Source of the DNA: Cupriavidus pampae | Lineage (GTDB): Bacteria > Pseudomonadota > Gammaproteobacteria > Burkholderiales > Burkholderiaceae | Assembly: GCF_914271485.1 (NCBI RefSeq) | Contig: NZ_CAJZAG010000015.1 | Location: 62,001 to 126,000, forward strand | Direction of reading: 5' to 3' | Length of the DNA: 64,000 nucleotides | Shown here: piece by piece, positions 9,771 through 19,104 of the stretch | Layout: every line of letters starts with the position of its first letter | Position numbering within the stretch: the first letter of the stretch is position 1 | Made by a program: the position numbers and the translations under genes | Notes under the pieces: generated by a model | Database searches by the model: none | Seen by the model: only the letters and a program-made list of their open reading frames with translations | What the model was told of the DNA's origin: nothing

Positions 9771-11006
9771 ATGGTCAAGATCTACGGGCGAAGGCGCACA
9801 GCCAACGGCTACGCGATTCGCGACTTTCTCCATCGCAGCGACATCCCTTTCGAATGGATTGAACTCACATCTGATGAGGACGCCGCATCGCTTGCGCGTG
9901 TACAGCATCTATCCGATTCGCGTTTGCCAGTGTGCGTGTTCAATGACGGCACACGGCTCGAGTGCCCGACCGTCCGACAGATCACCGAAAAGCTCGGGTG
10001 GTTCGCCAATCCCTCACGCTCGGAGTACGATCTCGCCATTTACGGCGCCGGTCCGGCGGGACTGAGCGCGGCGGTGTACGGTGCTTCGGAAGGACTGCGC
10101 ACGGTGCTGGTGGAGCGCTGGGCCCTCGGCGGCCAGGCCGGCAGCAGTTCCAAAATCGAAAATTACCTCGGCTTTCCGGATGGTATCGGTGGTTGGGAAC
10201 TCGCAGAGCGCGCTCGCTCTCAGGCGATGAAGTTCGGTTCCGAAATACTCCTCGCGCGTGCCGGCACGCGGGCGGAATTTCCGCCGGGTAAGGGCGTCGT
10301 TTATCTGGAAGACGGCACCCGCATCACAGCGCGAGCGTCGATCTGCGCGACCGGGGTAGCGTATCGCAAGCTCGGCCTGGCCGACGAGGAGCGGTTGTTC
10401 GGCTCCGGCCTTTATTATGGCGCGGGTGCGAGTGAAGCAGCACTCATGCATGGCGAGGACGTCTATGTCGTTGGCGGCGGAAACTCTGCGGGGCAAGCGG
10501 CGATGTACTTCGCACAGTCGGCAAATCGCGTCTGCATGGTAGTGCGCGATGCGTCGCTGAAGAGCACGCTCTCGCAATATCTGGTGGACCGCGTGAACTC
10601 GGCACCGAATATTGAAGTTAAGACGTGCACGCACGTCACGGCGCTCGCCGGGGACGAGACACTGCGTGAAATTACGTTGACCGATAGACGTACCGGCCAG
10701 CACCGCAACGTGAAAACGCACTGGCTCTTCGTCTGCATCGGTGGCGTCCCGCAAACAGAATGGGCGGCGCAGGTGGGCATCGTGCGGGACGAGGCAGGCT
10801 ATCTTGTCACCGGTCCAGACCTGCGTGAGTTCGAGCGTAGCCTGCGATGGCCGCTCGATCGCGCGCCGCTGCATCTCGAGACCAGCATGCCGGGCGTGTT
10901 CGCTGCGGGCGACGTGCGCCATGCGTCGATCAAGCGCGTTGCATCGGCGGTAGGCGAAGGCGCGATGTGCGTGGCGCTCGTGCATCGCTATCTTAATGGC
11001 GGCTGA
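9771..11006 (+). CDS. Thioredoxin-reductase-like FAD/NAD(P)H flavoprotein lacking the redox CxxC
   Basis: A 411-residue protein. Residues 1-85 look like a glutaredoxin/thioredoxin-fold module without its active-site cysteines (MVKIYGRRRTANGY). The remainder is a class II pyridine nucleotide-disulphide reductase core: FAD-binding GAGPAGLSAAVYG, then ALGGQAGSSSKIENYLGFP, NAD(P)H-binding VVGGGNSAGQAAMYFA, and the C-terminal FAD motif GVFAAGDVR. Ordinary thioredoxin reductases have a CATC-type pair in the middle of the NADPH domain; none is seen here, so it probably uses another acceptor. An ATG at 9723 would add 16 residues, but the one at 9771 has a proper ribosome-binding site. A relative is at the right window edge. 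Confidence 0.88.
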   Translation: MVKIYGRRRTANGYAIRDFLHRSDIPFEWIELTSDEDAASLARVQHLSDSRLPVCVFNDGTRLECPTVRQITEKLGWFANPSRSEYDLAIYGAGPAGLSAAVYGASEGLRTVLVERWALGGQAGSSSKIENYLGFPDGIGGWELAERARSQAMKFGSEILLARAGTRAEFPPGKGVVYLEDGTRITARASICATGVAYRKLGLADEERLFGSGLYYGAGASEAALMHGEDVYVVGGGNSAGQAAMYFAQSANRVCMVVRDASLKSTLSQYLVDRVNSAPNIEVKTCTHVTALAGDETLREITLTDRRTGQHRNVKTHWLFVCIGGVPQTEWAAQVGIVRDEAGYLVTGPDLREFERSLRWPLDRAPLHLETSMPGVFAAGDVRHASIKRVASAVGEGAMCVALVHRYLNGG

Positions 11007-11160
11007 GCGGCTCCTCGCGACGACGTGCTCCGGCAATTGGCCACCAGAGCTCCACCCCTCCGACTCAAGCCTGCACGATTCAGACCGCCAAGCCCTGTCG
11101 CCAGGTGTCTTGACACTTGGAAGGCGACGCCGCGCCACCGGCATCGCCCGGGACCTTCCA

Positions 11161-13998
11161 TCATACGTGCGCCAGTTTCTGCTCCTTCGCTTGGCGCGCC
11201 GTTTTCGCATCGACGGATGGCTTCTGCACGCGCACTGCATTCGCTCCCGCGTCATAGGTGATCGTCACTTTGTCGCCATCGCGCACGTCGCCCCGCAGCA
11301 AGGCATCAGCGAGTTGCGATTCCACTTCCGCGCGGATCTTGCGCTTGAGAATGCGTGCGCCGAACTCGGGGTCATAGCCAATCTCCGCGAGGTGATGGCG
11401 CAGCGTGTCGTCGAACGACAACTCAATGTTCTGTCCGGCCGCCGTTCGCTGCACGCGCGCGAGTTGCAGATCAACGATGCTGCGGATCTGCGCCTTGCCT
11501 AGCGCATGGAACACCACGACCTCATCGACCCGGTTCAAGAACTCAGGTCTAAAGTGGTGGCGTAGTACCTCCATCAGACGGTCACGCAACGCGGGGTAGT
11601 CGAGCTGCTTCTTGTCGGAGCGCATGTTCTCCTGGATCATTTGCGACCCGATATTGCTTGTCGCGATGATGATGGTGTTCGTGAAATCCACGAGACGTCC
11701 CTTGCCGTCGGTGAGACGGCCTTCGTCGAAGAGCTGCAGCAGCATGTTATGCACTTCCGAATGCGCCTTCTCGATTTCATCGAGTAGCACCACGCAATAG
11801 GGGCGCCGCCGCACCCGCTCCGTCAGCTGACCACCTTCCTCATAGCCGACATAGCCGGGGGGCGAGCCCACCAAGCGCGCTACTGTATGCCGCTCGGAGT
11901 ACTCACTCATGTCGATGCGCACCAGTGCGTTCTCGTCGCCGAACACTGAGGCGGCGAGTGCTTTGGCGAGCTCGGTCTTGCCTACGCCAGTCGGTCCGAG
12001 AAAAAGGAAGCTCGCGGTCGGCTTGCCGGCTTCGGTGAGACCGGCACGGGAGAGACGGACGGCCTTCGCAACAGCGCTGACAGCGTCATCTTGACCGACC
12101 ACACGTTCCCTCAGGCGATCTTCCAGACGCAGCAGCTTCTCTCGGTCCTCTGCTGTGAGCTCTGACACCGGCACGCCGGTAAGCGACGCCACGACCTGCG
12201 CGATGTCCTCGGCCGTCACCTCTTGCGAACTGGTGCCACGTTCCTTCTTCCACGCTTCGGTCGCATCGTCAAGGCGCTTCTGTTCAGAGACGAGCTTGCC
12301 TTCCAGTTCCTTTGCCTTGTCAAACTGTTTGGCCGAGCTCGCCGCATCCTGTTCCTGGCGCGTGCGGCGGATGGTCGCCTCGATGTCGTGTAGTTGTATC
12401 GGCCGGGAGTTTGACGAGATGCGCACGCGGGCGGCCGCTTGGTCCAGCAGGTCGATCGCCTTGTCGGGCAGGAAACGCGCGGTGATATAGCGGTCCGAGA
12501 GCTTGGCCGCGGCCGCGATGGCCTCTTCGGTAAGCTTCACCTTATGATGCGCTTCAAGGCGGTCGCGCAGTCCGCGCAGAATCTCAATGGTTTCCGGGAC
12601 GCTCGGCTCAGGCACATTCACCGGTTGGAAGCGACGTTCGAGCGCCGAGTCCTTTTCGATGTACTTTTGGTATTCGTTGAGCGTCGTGGCGCCCACGAGA
12701 TGCAGCTCGCCGCGCGCGAGCGCAGGCTTGAACACGTTACCGATATCGAGGCCGCCTTCGCCGCCGCCCTGGCCCGCACCGACGATAGTGTGCAATTCGT
12801 CGATGAATACAATCAGCCGGTCTTGGTTCCCGACGATCTCATCGAGCACCTGCTTCACGCGCTCTTCGAACTCACCGCGATACTTCGCGCCCGCGACCAC
12901 GCTGTTTATGTTCAACTCGACAATGCGTTTGCCGCGCAGCACTTCCGGCACTTGATCTTGGGCGATGCGCTGCGCGAGTCCTTCGACAATCGCCGTCTTG
13001 CCAACGCCCGGTTCGCCGATCAGCACCGGGTTGTTCTTGCGCCGGCGGGCAAGAACCTCAATGGTCGTTTCGATTTCCTTGTCGCGACCGATCACCGGAT
13101 CGAGCTTGCCACGCCTCGCAAGTTCGCTGAGGTCGCGCGCGTACTTGTCAAGCGTTGGCGTGGTAGAACGGCCCTCGACCGTGCCTTCCTCGGCGCCCTT
13201 GCCGACCACCTTGACTGTCTTCTGCCGGAGCGCATGCGACGACAGTCCGTACTTGCGCAGCAGCTCGCCCGCAAAGCCGTCCTCCTCTTCGACGAGTCCG
13301 ATGAGGATATGCTCCGGTCCGACATAGCTGTGGCCAAGTTCTCTTGAGGCGGTAAGCGCGTTCTCAAGGGCGCTCTTCGCGCGCGGCGATACGCCGATGC
13401 GCTCCTCGTCCGTCTTCTCGCCGCGAGTGCCGCGCGGAGCGTTCTTCCCAACGTCCGTCTTGATCTCATCGGGCTCGAGCTTGAATTCGCGTAGGATCTC
13501 CTGCACCACGTTGTTGTCGGCAAGTGCGAGCAGCAGGTGTTCTGTATCGACTTCGGACTTACCGAACTCAACCGCCGCTTGTGCGGCCGCCTGCAATCGG
13601 TCCAGGCCGCTCTCGCTTAGGAACGTCTGCAGGTCAACGGCTTCGCGCGCACGGCGATGTCGACGCGGTCGGTCGCCGGCCCTCACCGCGCGCTCACCTA
13701 CGCCCTCGCCCCCATCGCCGCCATCGCCGCCCTCTCCTGCATGCTCGCGCCTCTCGTCGGCCTGGCCGAGAGATTGCCGGCCCCCGAGCCTGCCTTCGAG
13801 CGGCGACCAAATGTCGTCGAAGAGACTTTCGAAGAGGCCGCCGTGAAAGAGTGATTCAAGCGGCGAAAGGCTACGCTGATTGCGCGCCATGAACGCCATG
13901 GAGTGCTCGTCGCACAGCATCAACTGACGACGCTGGCCGTTCTCGGTGATTGTGATCTGCGCGGTCGCCGGCTTTCCGCAGACGCTGCAAGTGGCCAT
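11161..13998 (-). CDS. clpK: ClpG/ClpK-type AAA+ disaggregase
   Basis: A 945-residue Hsp100 protein. The N-terminus has a zinc-finger-like domain (CSVCGKPAT then LCDEHS), a Gly/Asp-rich linker around residues 85-110, a Clp N-domain (GKSEVDTEHLLLALADNNVV), AAA-1 with Walker A GEPGVGKTA near residue 326, a short middle domain, and AAA-2 with Walker A GPTGVGKTE near residue 668. The cysteine-bearing N-terminal extension is characteristic of the ClpG/ClpK stand-alone disaggregases of heat-tolerance islands rather than ClpB or ClpC. These rescue aggregated proteins under heat stress, independently of Hsp70. A strong AACGGAGGACACC precedes the ATG. A PRC-barrel gene and psiE lie nearby on the same strand. 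Confidence 0.88.
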   Translation of the reverse strand: MATCSVCGKPATAQITITENGQRRQLMLCDEHSMAFMARNQRSLSPLESLFHGGLFESLFDDIWSPLEGRLGGRQSLGQADERREHAGEGGDGGDGGEGVGERAVRAGDRPRRHRRAREAVDLQTFLSESGLDRLQAAAQAAVEFGKSEVDTEHLLLALADNNVVQEILREFKLEPDEIKTDVGKNAPRGTRGEKTDEERIGVSPRAKSALENALTASRELGHSYVGPEHILIGLVEEEDGFAGELLRKYGLSSHALRQKTVKVVGKGAEEGTVEGRSTTPTLDKYARDLSELARRGKLDPVIGRDKEIETTIEVLARRRKNNPVLIGEPGVGKTAIVEGLAQRIAQDQVPEVLRGKRIVELNINSVVAGAKYRGEFEERVKQVLDEIVGNQDRLIVFIDELHTIVGAGQGGGEGGLDIGNVFKPALARGELHLVGATTLNEYQKYIEKDSALERRFQPVNVPEPSVPETIEILRGLRDRLEAHHKVKLTEEAIAAAAKLSDRYITARFLPDKAIDLLDQAAARVRISSNSRPIQLHDIEATIRRTRQEQDAASSAKQFDKAKELEGKLVSEQKRLDDATEAWKKERGTSSQEVTAEDIAQVVASLTGVPVSELTAEDREKLLRLEDRLRERVVGQDDAVSAVAKAVRLSRAGLTEAGKPTASFLFLGPTGVGKTELAKALAASVFGDENALVRIDMSEYSERHTVARLVGSPPGYVGYEEGGQLTERVRRRPYCVVLLDEIEKAHSEVHNMLLQLFDEGRLTDGKGRLVDFTNTIIIATSNIGSQMIQENMRSDKKQLDYPALRDRLMEVLRHHFRPEFLNRVDEVVVFHALGKAQIRSIVDLQLARVQRTAAGQNIELSFDDTLRHHLAEIGYDPEFGARILKRKIRAEVESQLADALLRGDVRDGDKVTITYDAGANAVRVQKPSVDAKTARQAKEQKLAHV

Positions 13999-14263
13999 GG
14001 TGTCCTCCGTTGGATAGGCAGTGAAGGTTTGAAGACGAGGGGTCGTACGAAAGTGATGAGGGGATCTACACGCGGGAGCACAGCAGCTAATCCGCGAAGG
14101 CCGAATGTAGGGTCGCTGGCGCGACCCCCACTCTCGCGCCTCTTTTCCTCGGGGGCTCTTGCGCAGGAAACGGAAGGGGAAATTTTGCGCCGCTGCACTC
14201 CCTTTTCCGACAAGCCGCTAGAGCCGCCCGAATCGTCAGATGCTGCGGCGGCGCGGCCCGAAG

Positions 14264-14686
14264 TCAGCCCTTGGCATATTCGAACTCCGGCAGCTTCTTC
14301 AGCGCCTCCTTGTTTGCGCCGGGCAGGATTGCCTTCGGCGCAATCTGCTTGAAATGCTGAACCGGGATGGCGACGCGATGCGTCGCCATCCCGAGAAAGC
14401 CGCCCACGTCGATAACCGCCGCGGAGACGGAGCCATTGGGTGCCACAATCAGGTCGTCGATGCGGCCAACTTTTTCGTTATTTTCGTTGTAGACATCGGT
14501 GTGGATCATCTTCGATGCGCGCCAGCCCGTTGCAACCAATTGGGCTTCAGTGACAGTTACGCCAAGTGTCGCCTTGCCCGCGATAGGCGTTTCCTGAGCG
14601 GTCGCTCCGCTGGCCACCAAGCCACAAGCGGATAGCGCAAGCACGAGCATCGAGAGCCTTGCAGCTAATGGGAGGCTAGTCTTCAT
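14264..14686 (-). CDS. Exported PRC-barrel domain protein
   Basis: A 140-residue protein with an N-terminal signal sequence (LPLAARLSMLVLALSACG) that may be a lipobox, LSAC-G, so it is either periplasmic or lipid-anchored. The mature part is a PRC-barrel: DVYNENNEKVGRIDDLIVAP, then AAVIDVGGFLGMATHRVAIP. Such exported PRC-barrel proteins are common in stress and membrane loci, and their ligand is usually unknown. The ATG at 14686 is chosen because GGAGAACACC precedes it; longer frames extend upstream without support. It is upstream of clpK on the same strand, 265 bp apart, so it is probably a separate transcript. Confidence 0.82.
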   Translation of the reverse strand: MKTSLPLAARLSMLVLALSACGLVASGATAQETPIAGKATLGVTVTEAQLVATGWRASKMIHTDVYNENNEKVGRIDDLIVAPNGSVSAAVIDVGGFLGMATHRVAIPVQHFKQIAPKAILPGANKEALKKLPEFEYAKG

Positions 14687-14910
14687 GGTGTTCTCCATAA
14701 CGCGCAGCGGGGTACGTCGACGTAGGGCGCGAGATACGCTCACGAGTGCGGCGACGGTAATCGGGCCCGCGCCCACAGCCTGCACAATTGTTATGCCGCG
14801 GATATGGCCAAGCATACGTACGGGAGGCGTGCGACTCTTTCGCGTTCCTGCCCAGAGGTGTCGGATTCCTGCGCGTGTTGGTCGCTCATGGATCGCGAGC
14901 CGCGAGCGGT

Positions 14911-15747
14911 TCACCCGATCGTTGGGCGGTGATGCGCGAGGCGGAAAGCGCGAGGCGTGCAGCCTGCATATCGATGAAACACTTCGGTGAAATGCTGCTG
15001 CGTCTGAAAGCCCGCGCGTGCCGCGACATCGACTAGCGGCAGACTTCCTTCGAACAGCATCAGCTGCGCAAATTTCAACCTCTTGGTCGTCAGATAGAAA
15101 TGTGGCGCAAGCCCCGTCGCATTCTTGAAGGCATGCGCAAAATGGGACGGACTCATGTGCAGAAGCCCCGCAAGGTGCACGATCTGGATGTTCTCCGCGA
15201 TGTGTTCGTGTATGAAGTGTTCCACGACGCCCAGTTTTGTCTCGGAGAGACTCGTCCCCACCTCACGCTTATCGGCGTTGCGTCCGTAGCGGCACGCAAG
15301 ATGAAGCGAGATAACGTCAGCGAACGCAGCCAGACACATGGGGTTGGGGCTTATGCCCGAGTGCAACGTCATCAGCATGTCAGCCGCTTCGCGTAGGAAC
15401 GGGTCCCACGCTGTGACCCAGCACGGGATTTCACAAGACTTGGTACCGAGCGTCTTTCGAGCGGTTTCTCTCAGCTTTGCCGAATTGAGCGCAACGACAA
15501 GACCTCGCGGATCGGCGTCATTGCCGAACTCGATGCGCGCCCATGCCGGCACGAGCGCGATAAACGGCGCACTGACTCGAATACTATGAAATGAGCACGC
15601 GCTGCCCCCGTCGGCGCTCGCATGCACGGTGGTTCGATCCGCAGGGATGACACACAAGATCCATTGCGTTGACTCTACGGCACAGTCCGTGCGGGATGCG
15701 TCAATCGAGTGGCAGTGAAGGTAAAGAAATTCTGAAGGACGTGACAT
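14911..15747 (-). CDS. AraC-family transcriptional regulator
   Basis: A 278-residue regulator. The C-terminal 100 residues hold the two helix-turn-helix motifs of AraC/XylS: HLAGLLHMSPSHFAHAFKNA then VDVAARAGFQTQQHFTEVFH, followed by the conserved FRxxxG/PR region (GCTPRAF). The N-terminal half is a cupin-like sensing domain. The start at 15747 follows GGAGC; a second ATG 27 bases upstream has no such site. It is read toward the PRC-barrel gene, with which it may be co-regulated, and targets are unknown. Confidence 0.9.
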   Translation of the reverse strand: MSRPSEFLYLHCHSIDASRTDCAVESTQWILCVIPADRTTVHASADGGSACSFHSIRVSAPFIALVPAWARIEFGNDADPRGLVVALNSAKLRETARKTLGTKSCEIPCWVTAWDPFLREAADMLMTLHSGISPNPMCLAAFADVISLHLACRYGRNADKREVGTSLSETKLGVVEHFIHEHIAENIQIVHLAGLLHMSPSHFAHAFKNATGLAPHFYLTTKRLKFAQLMLFEGSLPLVDVAARAGFQTQQHFTEVFHRYAGCTPRAFRLAHHRPTIG

Positions 15748-16078
15748 TTTGCTCCATGGCGTTGCATTTGCCACGGAGGAGATCGAACTCGTGACTCCTC
15801 GGAGTCTAGTGTTCTATTGCCGTCGATGTTAGGTTAGTTTTTTCTGCATACGGACACGCTGCTTTAGCGCAGGGACAAAATGCGACTTCGGGACTGAGGC
15901 ACGGCGGGGCACAGCAGGCGAGTCGAAAAAGGTATGTTCAGTAAAAGAGTTACCTTTATGGACGGGTTATTGGCTGCAGGTCGCCAAGCGACAACGCGCC
16001 TGCCCACCATCCGCGGCTTTGCGCCGAGGATGGAGTAAAACCGGAAAGTACTGGTGAACTCCGAGACTTAGAGGTGAA
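15748..16078. other. Intergenic stretch, nothing supported
   Basis: About 330 bp between the AraC gene and psiE. No open frame of quality, no hairpin or repeat was noticed. Confidence 0.5.
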
Positions 16079-16570
16079 TCAGACGCGCTCTTCACGATCC
16101 TTCGCGGCAAACTCGGCAATCGCGGCATCGACAGGATCGTCGCGCTGCCGCATCAGCCAATAGACGCTGCCAAGTGAAACCAAGCCGGCCGCGAGTGCCG
16201 CAATGTGAGCCGGGTCCGTGGCCGGATCAAGGATGATGAACTTGCGCGCTATCGCGAGCATCGCTACCAGGATCACGGTCTTGACTTGCACGATGTGATC
16301 GCGTCTTAACATAACGCGCGTGATCGAATGTTTGAACTCCATCGCGATCAGGAGCGTCATCACCATCCCGAAGACCGCTTGGAAGATCGCATGATCCAAG
16401 GAATCGAACGCCCCTGACAATAACAGCGAGACGACCGCCCGAATCAGCTGCCACAGCGATACGACAATGATCACGGAGATTACGACGCTCAGGATATGGG
16501 CGATGATCTGCTCAAACCGCTCATAGAAGGTCAGCACGCGCCATTGCAGCCTAAGCTCATTAAGGTTCAC
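16079..16570 (-). CDS. psiE: PsiE-family inner-membrane protein
   Basis: A 163-residue protein with four predicted membrane segments: ILSVVISVIIVVSLW, a second near residues 65-85 (FQAVFGMVMTLLIAMEF), a third (KTVILVAMLAIARKFIIL) and a fourth (IAALAAGLVSLGSVYWLM). The FYERFEQII opening and EFKHSI....R...H turn match the phosphate-starvation-inducible PsiE family. A molecular role is not established. PsiE-like genes recur in the same stress-tolerance loci as clpK/clpG and sHSP genes, which fits the neighbours here. Confidence 0.82.
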   Translation of the reverse strand: MNLNELRLQWRVLTFYERFEQIIAHILSVVISVIIVVSLWQLIRAVVSLLLSGAFDSLDHAIFQAVFGMVMTLLIAMEFKHSITRVMLRRDHIVQVKTVILVAMLAIARKFIILDPATDPAHIAALAAGLVSLGSVYWLMRQRDDPVDAAIAEFAAKDREERV

Positions 16571-18084
16571 GGGAATTGGTCAGACGTCATTTGCTTATCG
16601 ATCGGCTTGCGGGAAGATCTGGCATGACGAGACGTCGATACCGACGTGCGGGCACTGAGAGGATGGCATCCGAAGGCCGATCAGTCCAGTGATGTTGAGC
16701 CAGGCGTGAGGCCGTTTCTTTCGCCCTTGCGCTGACTCTTTGCTCTGAACTGCTGTGCACAAGACTTCTGTCGGAGGACAAATAGAGCGTAAGCCAACCG
16801 CCATGCTCTGTCGCGGCAGGACTACCGCTTAGTAGGCGACTATTGCTCCACCGCTGGCATGTCGCAACGCGAACCGGGCGATCGGCCGCGGTGTTCATCC
16901 GGATTACACCGCTGGGTTCCGCTGGCGCATTGTTTCCTCCGCAACCTCCGCACTCCGCAGCAGCGGCGCGAGCCGCTCCCGCTCGCCGGGACGATTCCTG
17001 CCTCGAACTTGGGGTTTATCGATGGTTCGGTCTTCCATGACGCGCTGACCGACACGCAAAGCGAGTTCGGCGCAAGCCCGCAAGCGACGACGACGGCGTA
17101 ACGACCGTGATGCCCCCAGTGAGAACGGCGTGCCCGCCAAGCATCCACGCAAAGGCCCCCACGGGGGCGTTCGGATAGCGCGATGGACGGACATCATGGG
17201 CCCCACTCCGAACGAGTTTCTTAGTGCGGTGTAGAGGACACGGTCTCTCCGCGCTCCTAACGGAGACAATAGCTTTGCATCGATCGTTCACCGATGCGAT
17301 GTCGCTTCACAAGCGCCCTCAGACTATTGCCCACCCAGCAACACTGCGGGCAATCAAACATGCCTAGTCGCACTCGACGTGCTTGTACTACCTTGACCGC
17401 AAACAGTGCTGTAAGAAGATGGCTATACGGTGGAGACCCGTGACGTGACGTGGCGCCCGACACTCGGCAGGTGTGGAACTTCGCAAACGCACAGATGGTA
17501 GATGCAAGAGCATCGGTCTCTGGCGATTGAGAAGCACCGACATTTCGATCGCGTCCTAAACGACTTAGTGCACGGAGTGTGCGTAACCCGTAGGCTATGA
17601 AGAGGACCGCAGCGGTTCGCTACTATTCCGCCCTCTTTGCATCCGAGCAGACGGTCGTGAAATACGACTACGCAAAGTGGATGCTTGAAGATCCCGTGTG
17701 AACTTTGCCATCTCGGCACGCGGCGCAAAGGTCGGGGTCGACCATCTTGGCATCCGGACAGACGATACCGTGCTCGTCGCGACCAGTTTGATCTTCGCGC
17801 TCGGTCTGTGTGCTCGGACGTCGCCGGGCCATCCTGATCTCTCTTCTACGTAAGGTCGCGAGCCCGCGCTGCTCTCTCAGAAATGACAATGAATCACCGA
17901 CCGTGAGACATCAGGAAGCGGTCGTTCTGCTCGTATCACGTATCGGCAGCAATGGGTCGGCCAGAGAACTTCACCCGCAGACCGTTGGCACCGAAAGAGA
18001 GCCCATCGGACCCGTATGCTCCATCAGGGCCCCAAATCAAGGAGCCAATGATTTCCGGGTGGAATAGTCATACCAATTGGACAA
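16571..18084. other. 1.5 kb stretch with no supported gene
   Basis: Many short frames overlap on both strands, none longer than about 120 codons and none with recognisable motifs, a good ribosome-binding site or consistent codon use. It looks like decayed sequence. No terminator or repeat stood out. Confidence 0.5.
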
Positions 18085-18984
18085 TCAGATACCCGTCATT
18101 TCCAAGATGATCGTTTCATATAACGCCTCCGCGGCGGGCCGCAATGGCCTGTCTCGGCGGCGTATCAGTGCAAGGACGCGGTCCACGTTAGGTTCGATCA
18201 AGGGTATTGCGCGAAGCCGGGAATGATCGCGCGGCACCGCCATGCCTGGGAGCACCGCCATGCCCAGACCGGCGTCAACCAGCGCTAACACCCCCACGAC
18301 GTGGTTGGCTTCGTAATGAATGGTAGGTCGTCGCTCGAGGCGGGCGATGGCAGTTTCGATCAAGGCGCGATTACCACTTTGCTTCGACACGCTGACCATC
18401 CGTTGCCCCGCCAACTCCTCCCAGGCTACGCAGGCCCGCCCGGCCCACTCATGGTCTCGCCGCAACACCAATCGATAGGGCTCGGCGCGGATCGCATGGA
18501 ACTCGATGCTAGGTTCCAGGGCGCCCATGAAGTTGAGCCCGAAATCCGACTCTCCCGACATGACGCTTGTCAGTACAGCGGTTGCGCTTTCGTCAATGAC
18601 ACGGACGCGCACGCCCGGATGTCTTTTGGCAAAAGCATTGATCGCATGCGGCAGTAAATGCAGCGCGGCAGATGGTATGGCAGCCACTGTCACCAGGCCA
18701 CGGCGAAGCGTAGTCTCGTCGCCAAGCCGAAATACTGCGTTATCGAGGATATCCAATGCGGCTCGCGCCTCCTCCAGGAACTGCCGGCCGACATTCGTCG
18801 TTTCCACGCGGCGCGTCGTCCGGTCCAGCAAGCGGGAGCCGAGCGTTTTTTCCAGCTTTTCGATCCGTCGGCTAAGTGCTGGTTGCGAGATGTGAAGTGC
18901 CTCGGCGGCTATACGGAAGCTTCCCTTTTCGGCAGTCGCGACGAATGCCTGCAGGTCTTCCAATGCGAAATTAATGTGTGACAT
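18085..18984 (-). CDS. LysR-family transcriptional regulator
   Basis: A 299-residue LysR regulator. The winged helix-turn-helix covers residues 5-65 (FVATAEKGSFRIAAEALHIS then QPALSRRIEKLEKTLGSRLL), followed by the effector-binding domain. It is divergent from the solute-binding gene starting at 19105, with 120 bp between, the usual layout when a LysR protein controls its neighbour. The ATG at 18984 places the first helix at the expected position; an ATG ten codons upstream is possible. Confidence 0.92.
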   Translation of the reverse strand: MSHINFALEDLQAFVATAEKGSFRIAAEALHISQPALSRRIEKLEKTLGSRLLDRTTRRVETTNVGRQFLEEARAALDILDNAVFRLGDETTLRRGLVTVAAIPSAALHLLPHAINAFAKRHPGVRVRVIDESATAVLTSVMSGESDFGLNFMGALEPSIEFHAIRAEPYRLVLRRDHEWAGRACVAWEELAGQRMVSVSKQSGNRALIETAIARLERRPTIHYEANHVVGVLALVDAGLGMAVLPGMAVPRDHSRLRAIPLIEPNVDRVLALIRRRDRPLRPAAEALYETIILEMTGI

Positions 18985-19104
18985 GCATCGGATCATCAGA
19001 ATATTGCAATTCACAGATTAGTCGCACCGGAATATGCTTGCAATGCCTGATTGGGATGATGCGATATGTATCAAGGCGCACAAATAGACTAGCTGGAGAC
19101 AATC

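Noticed and set aside
10014..11255. 413-codon minus-strand frame opposite the flavoprotein gene
   Set aside because: It is the complement of a well supported gene in GC-rich DNA and has no family-like sequence.
12439..13347. 302-codon plus frame within clpK
   Set aside because: Opposite-strand shadow of conserved AAA+ domains.
15740..15800. Stretch with some resemblance to a tRNA T-arm
   Set aside because: No acceptor or anticodon stem can be formed around it.
16571..18084. Several 60-120 codon frames on both strands
   Set aside because: No ribosome-binding sites, motifs or coherent composition; more like decayed DNA.
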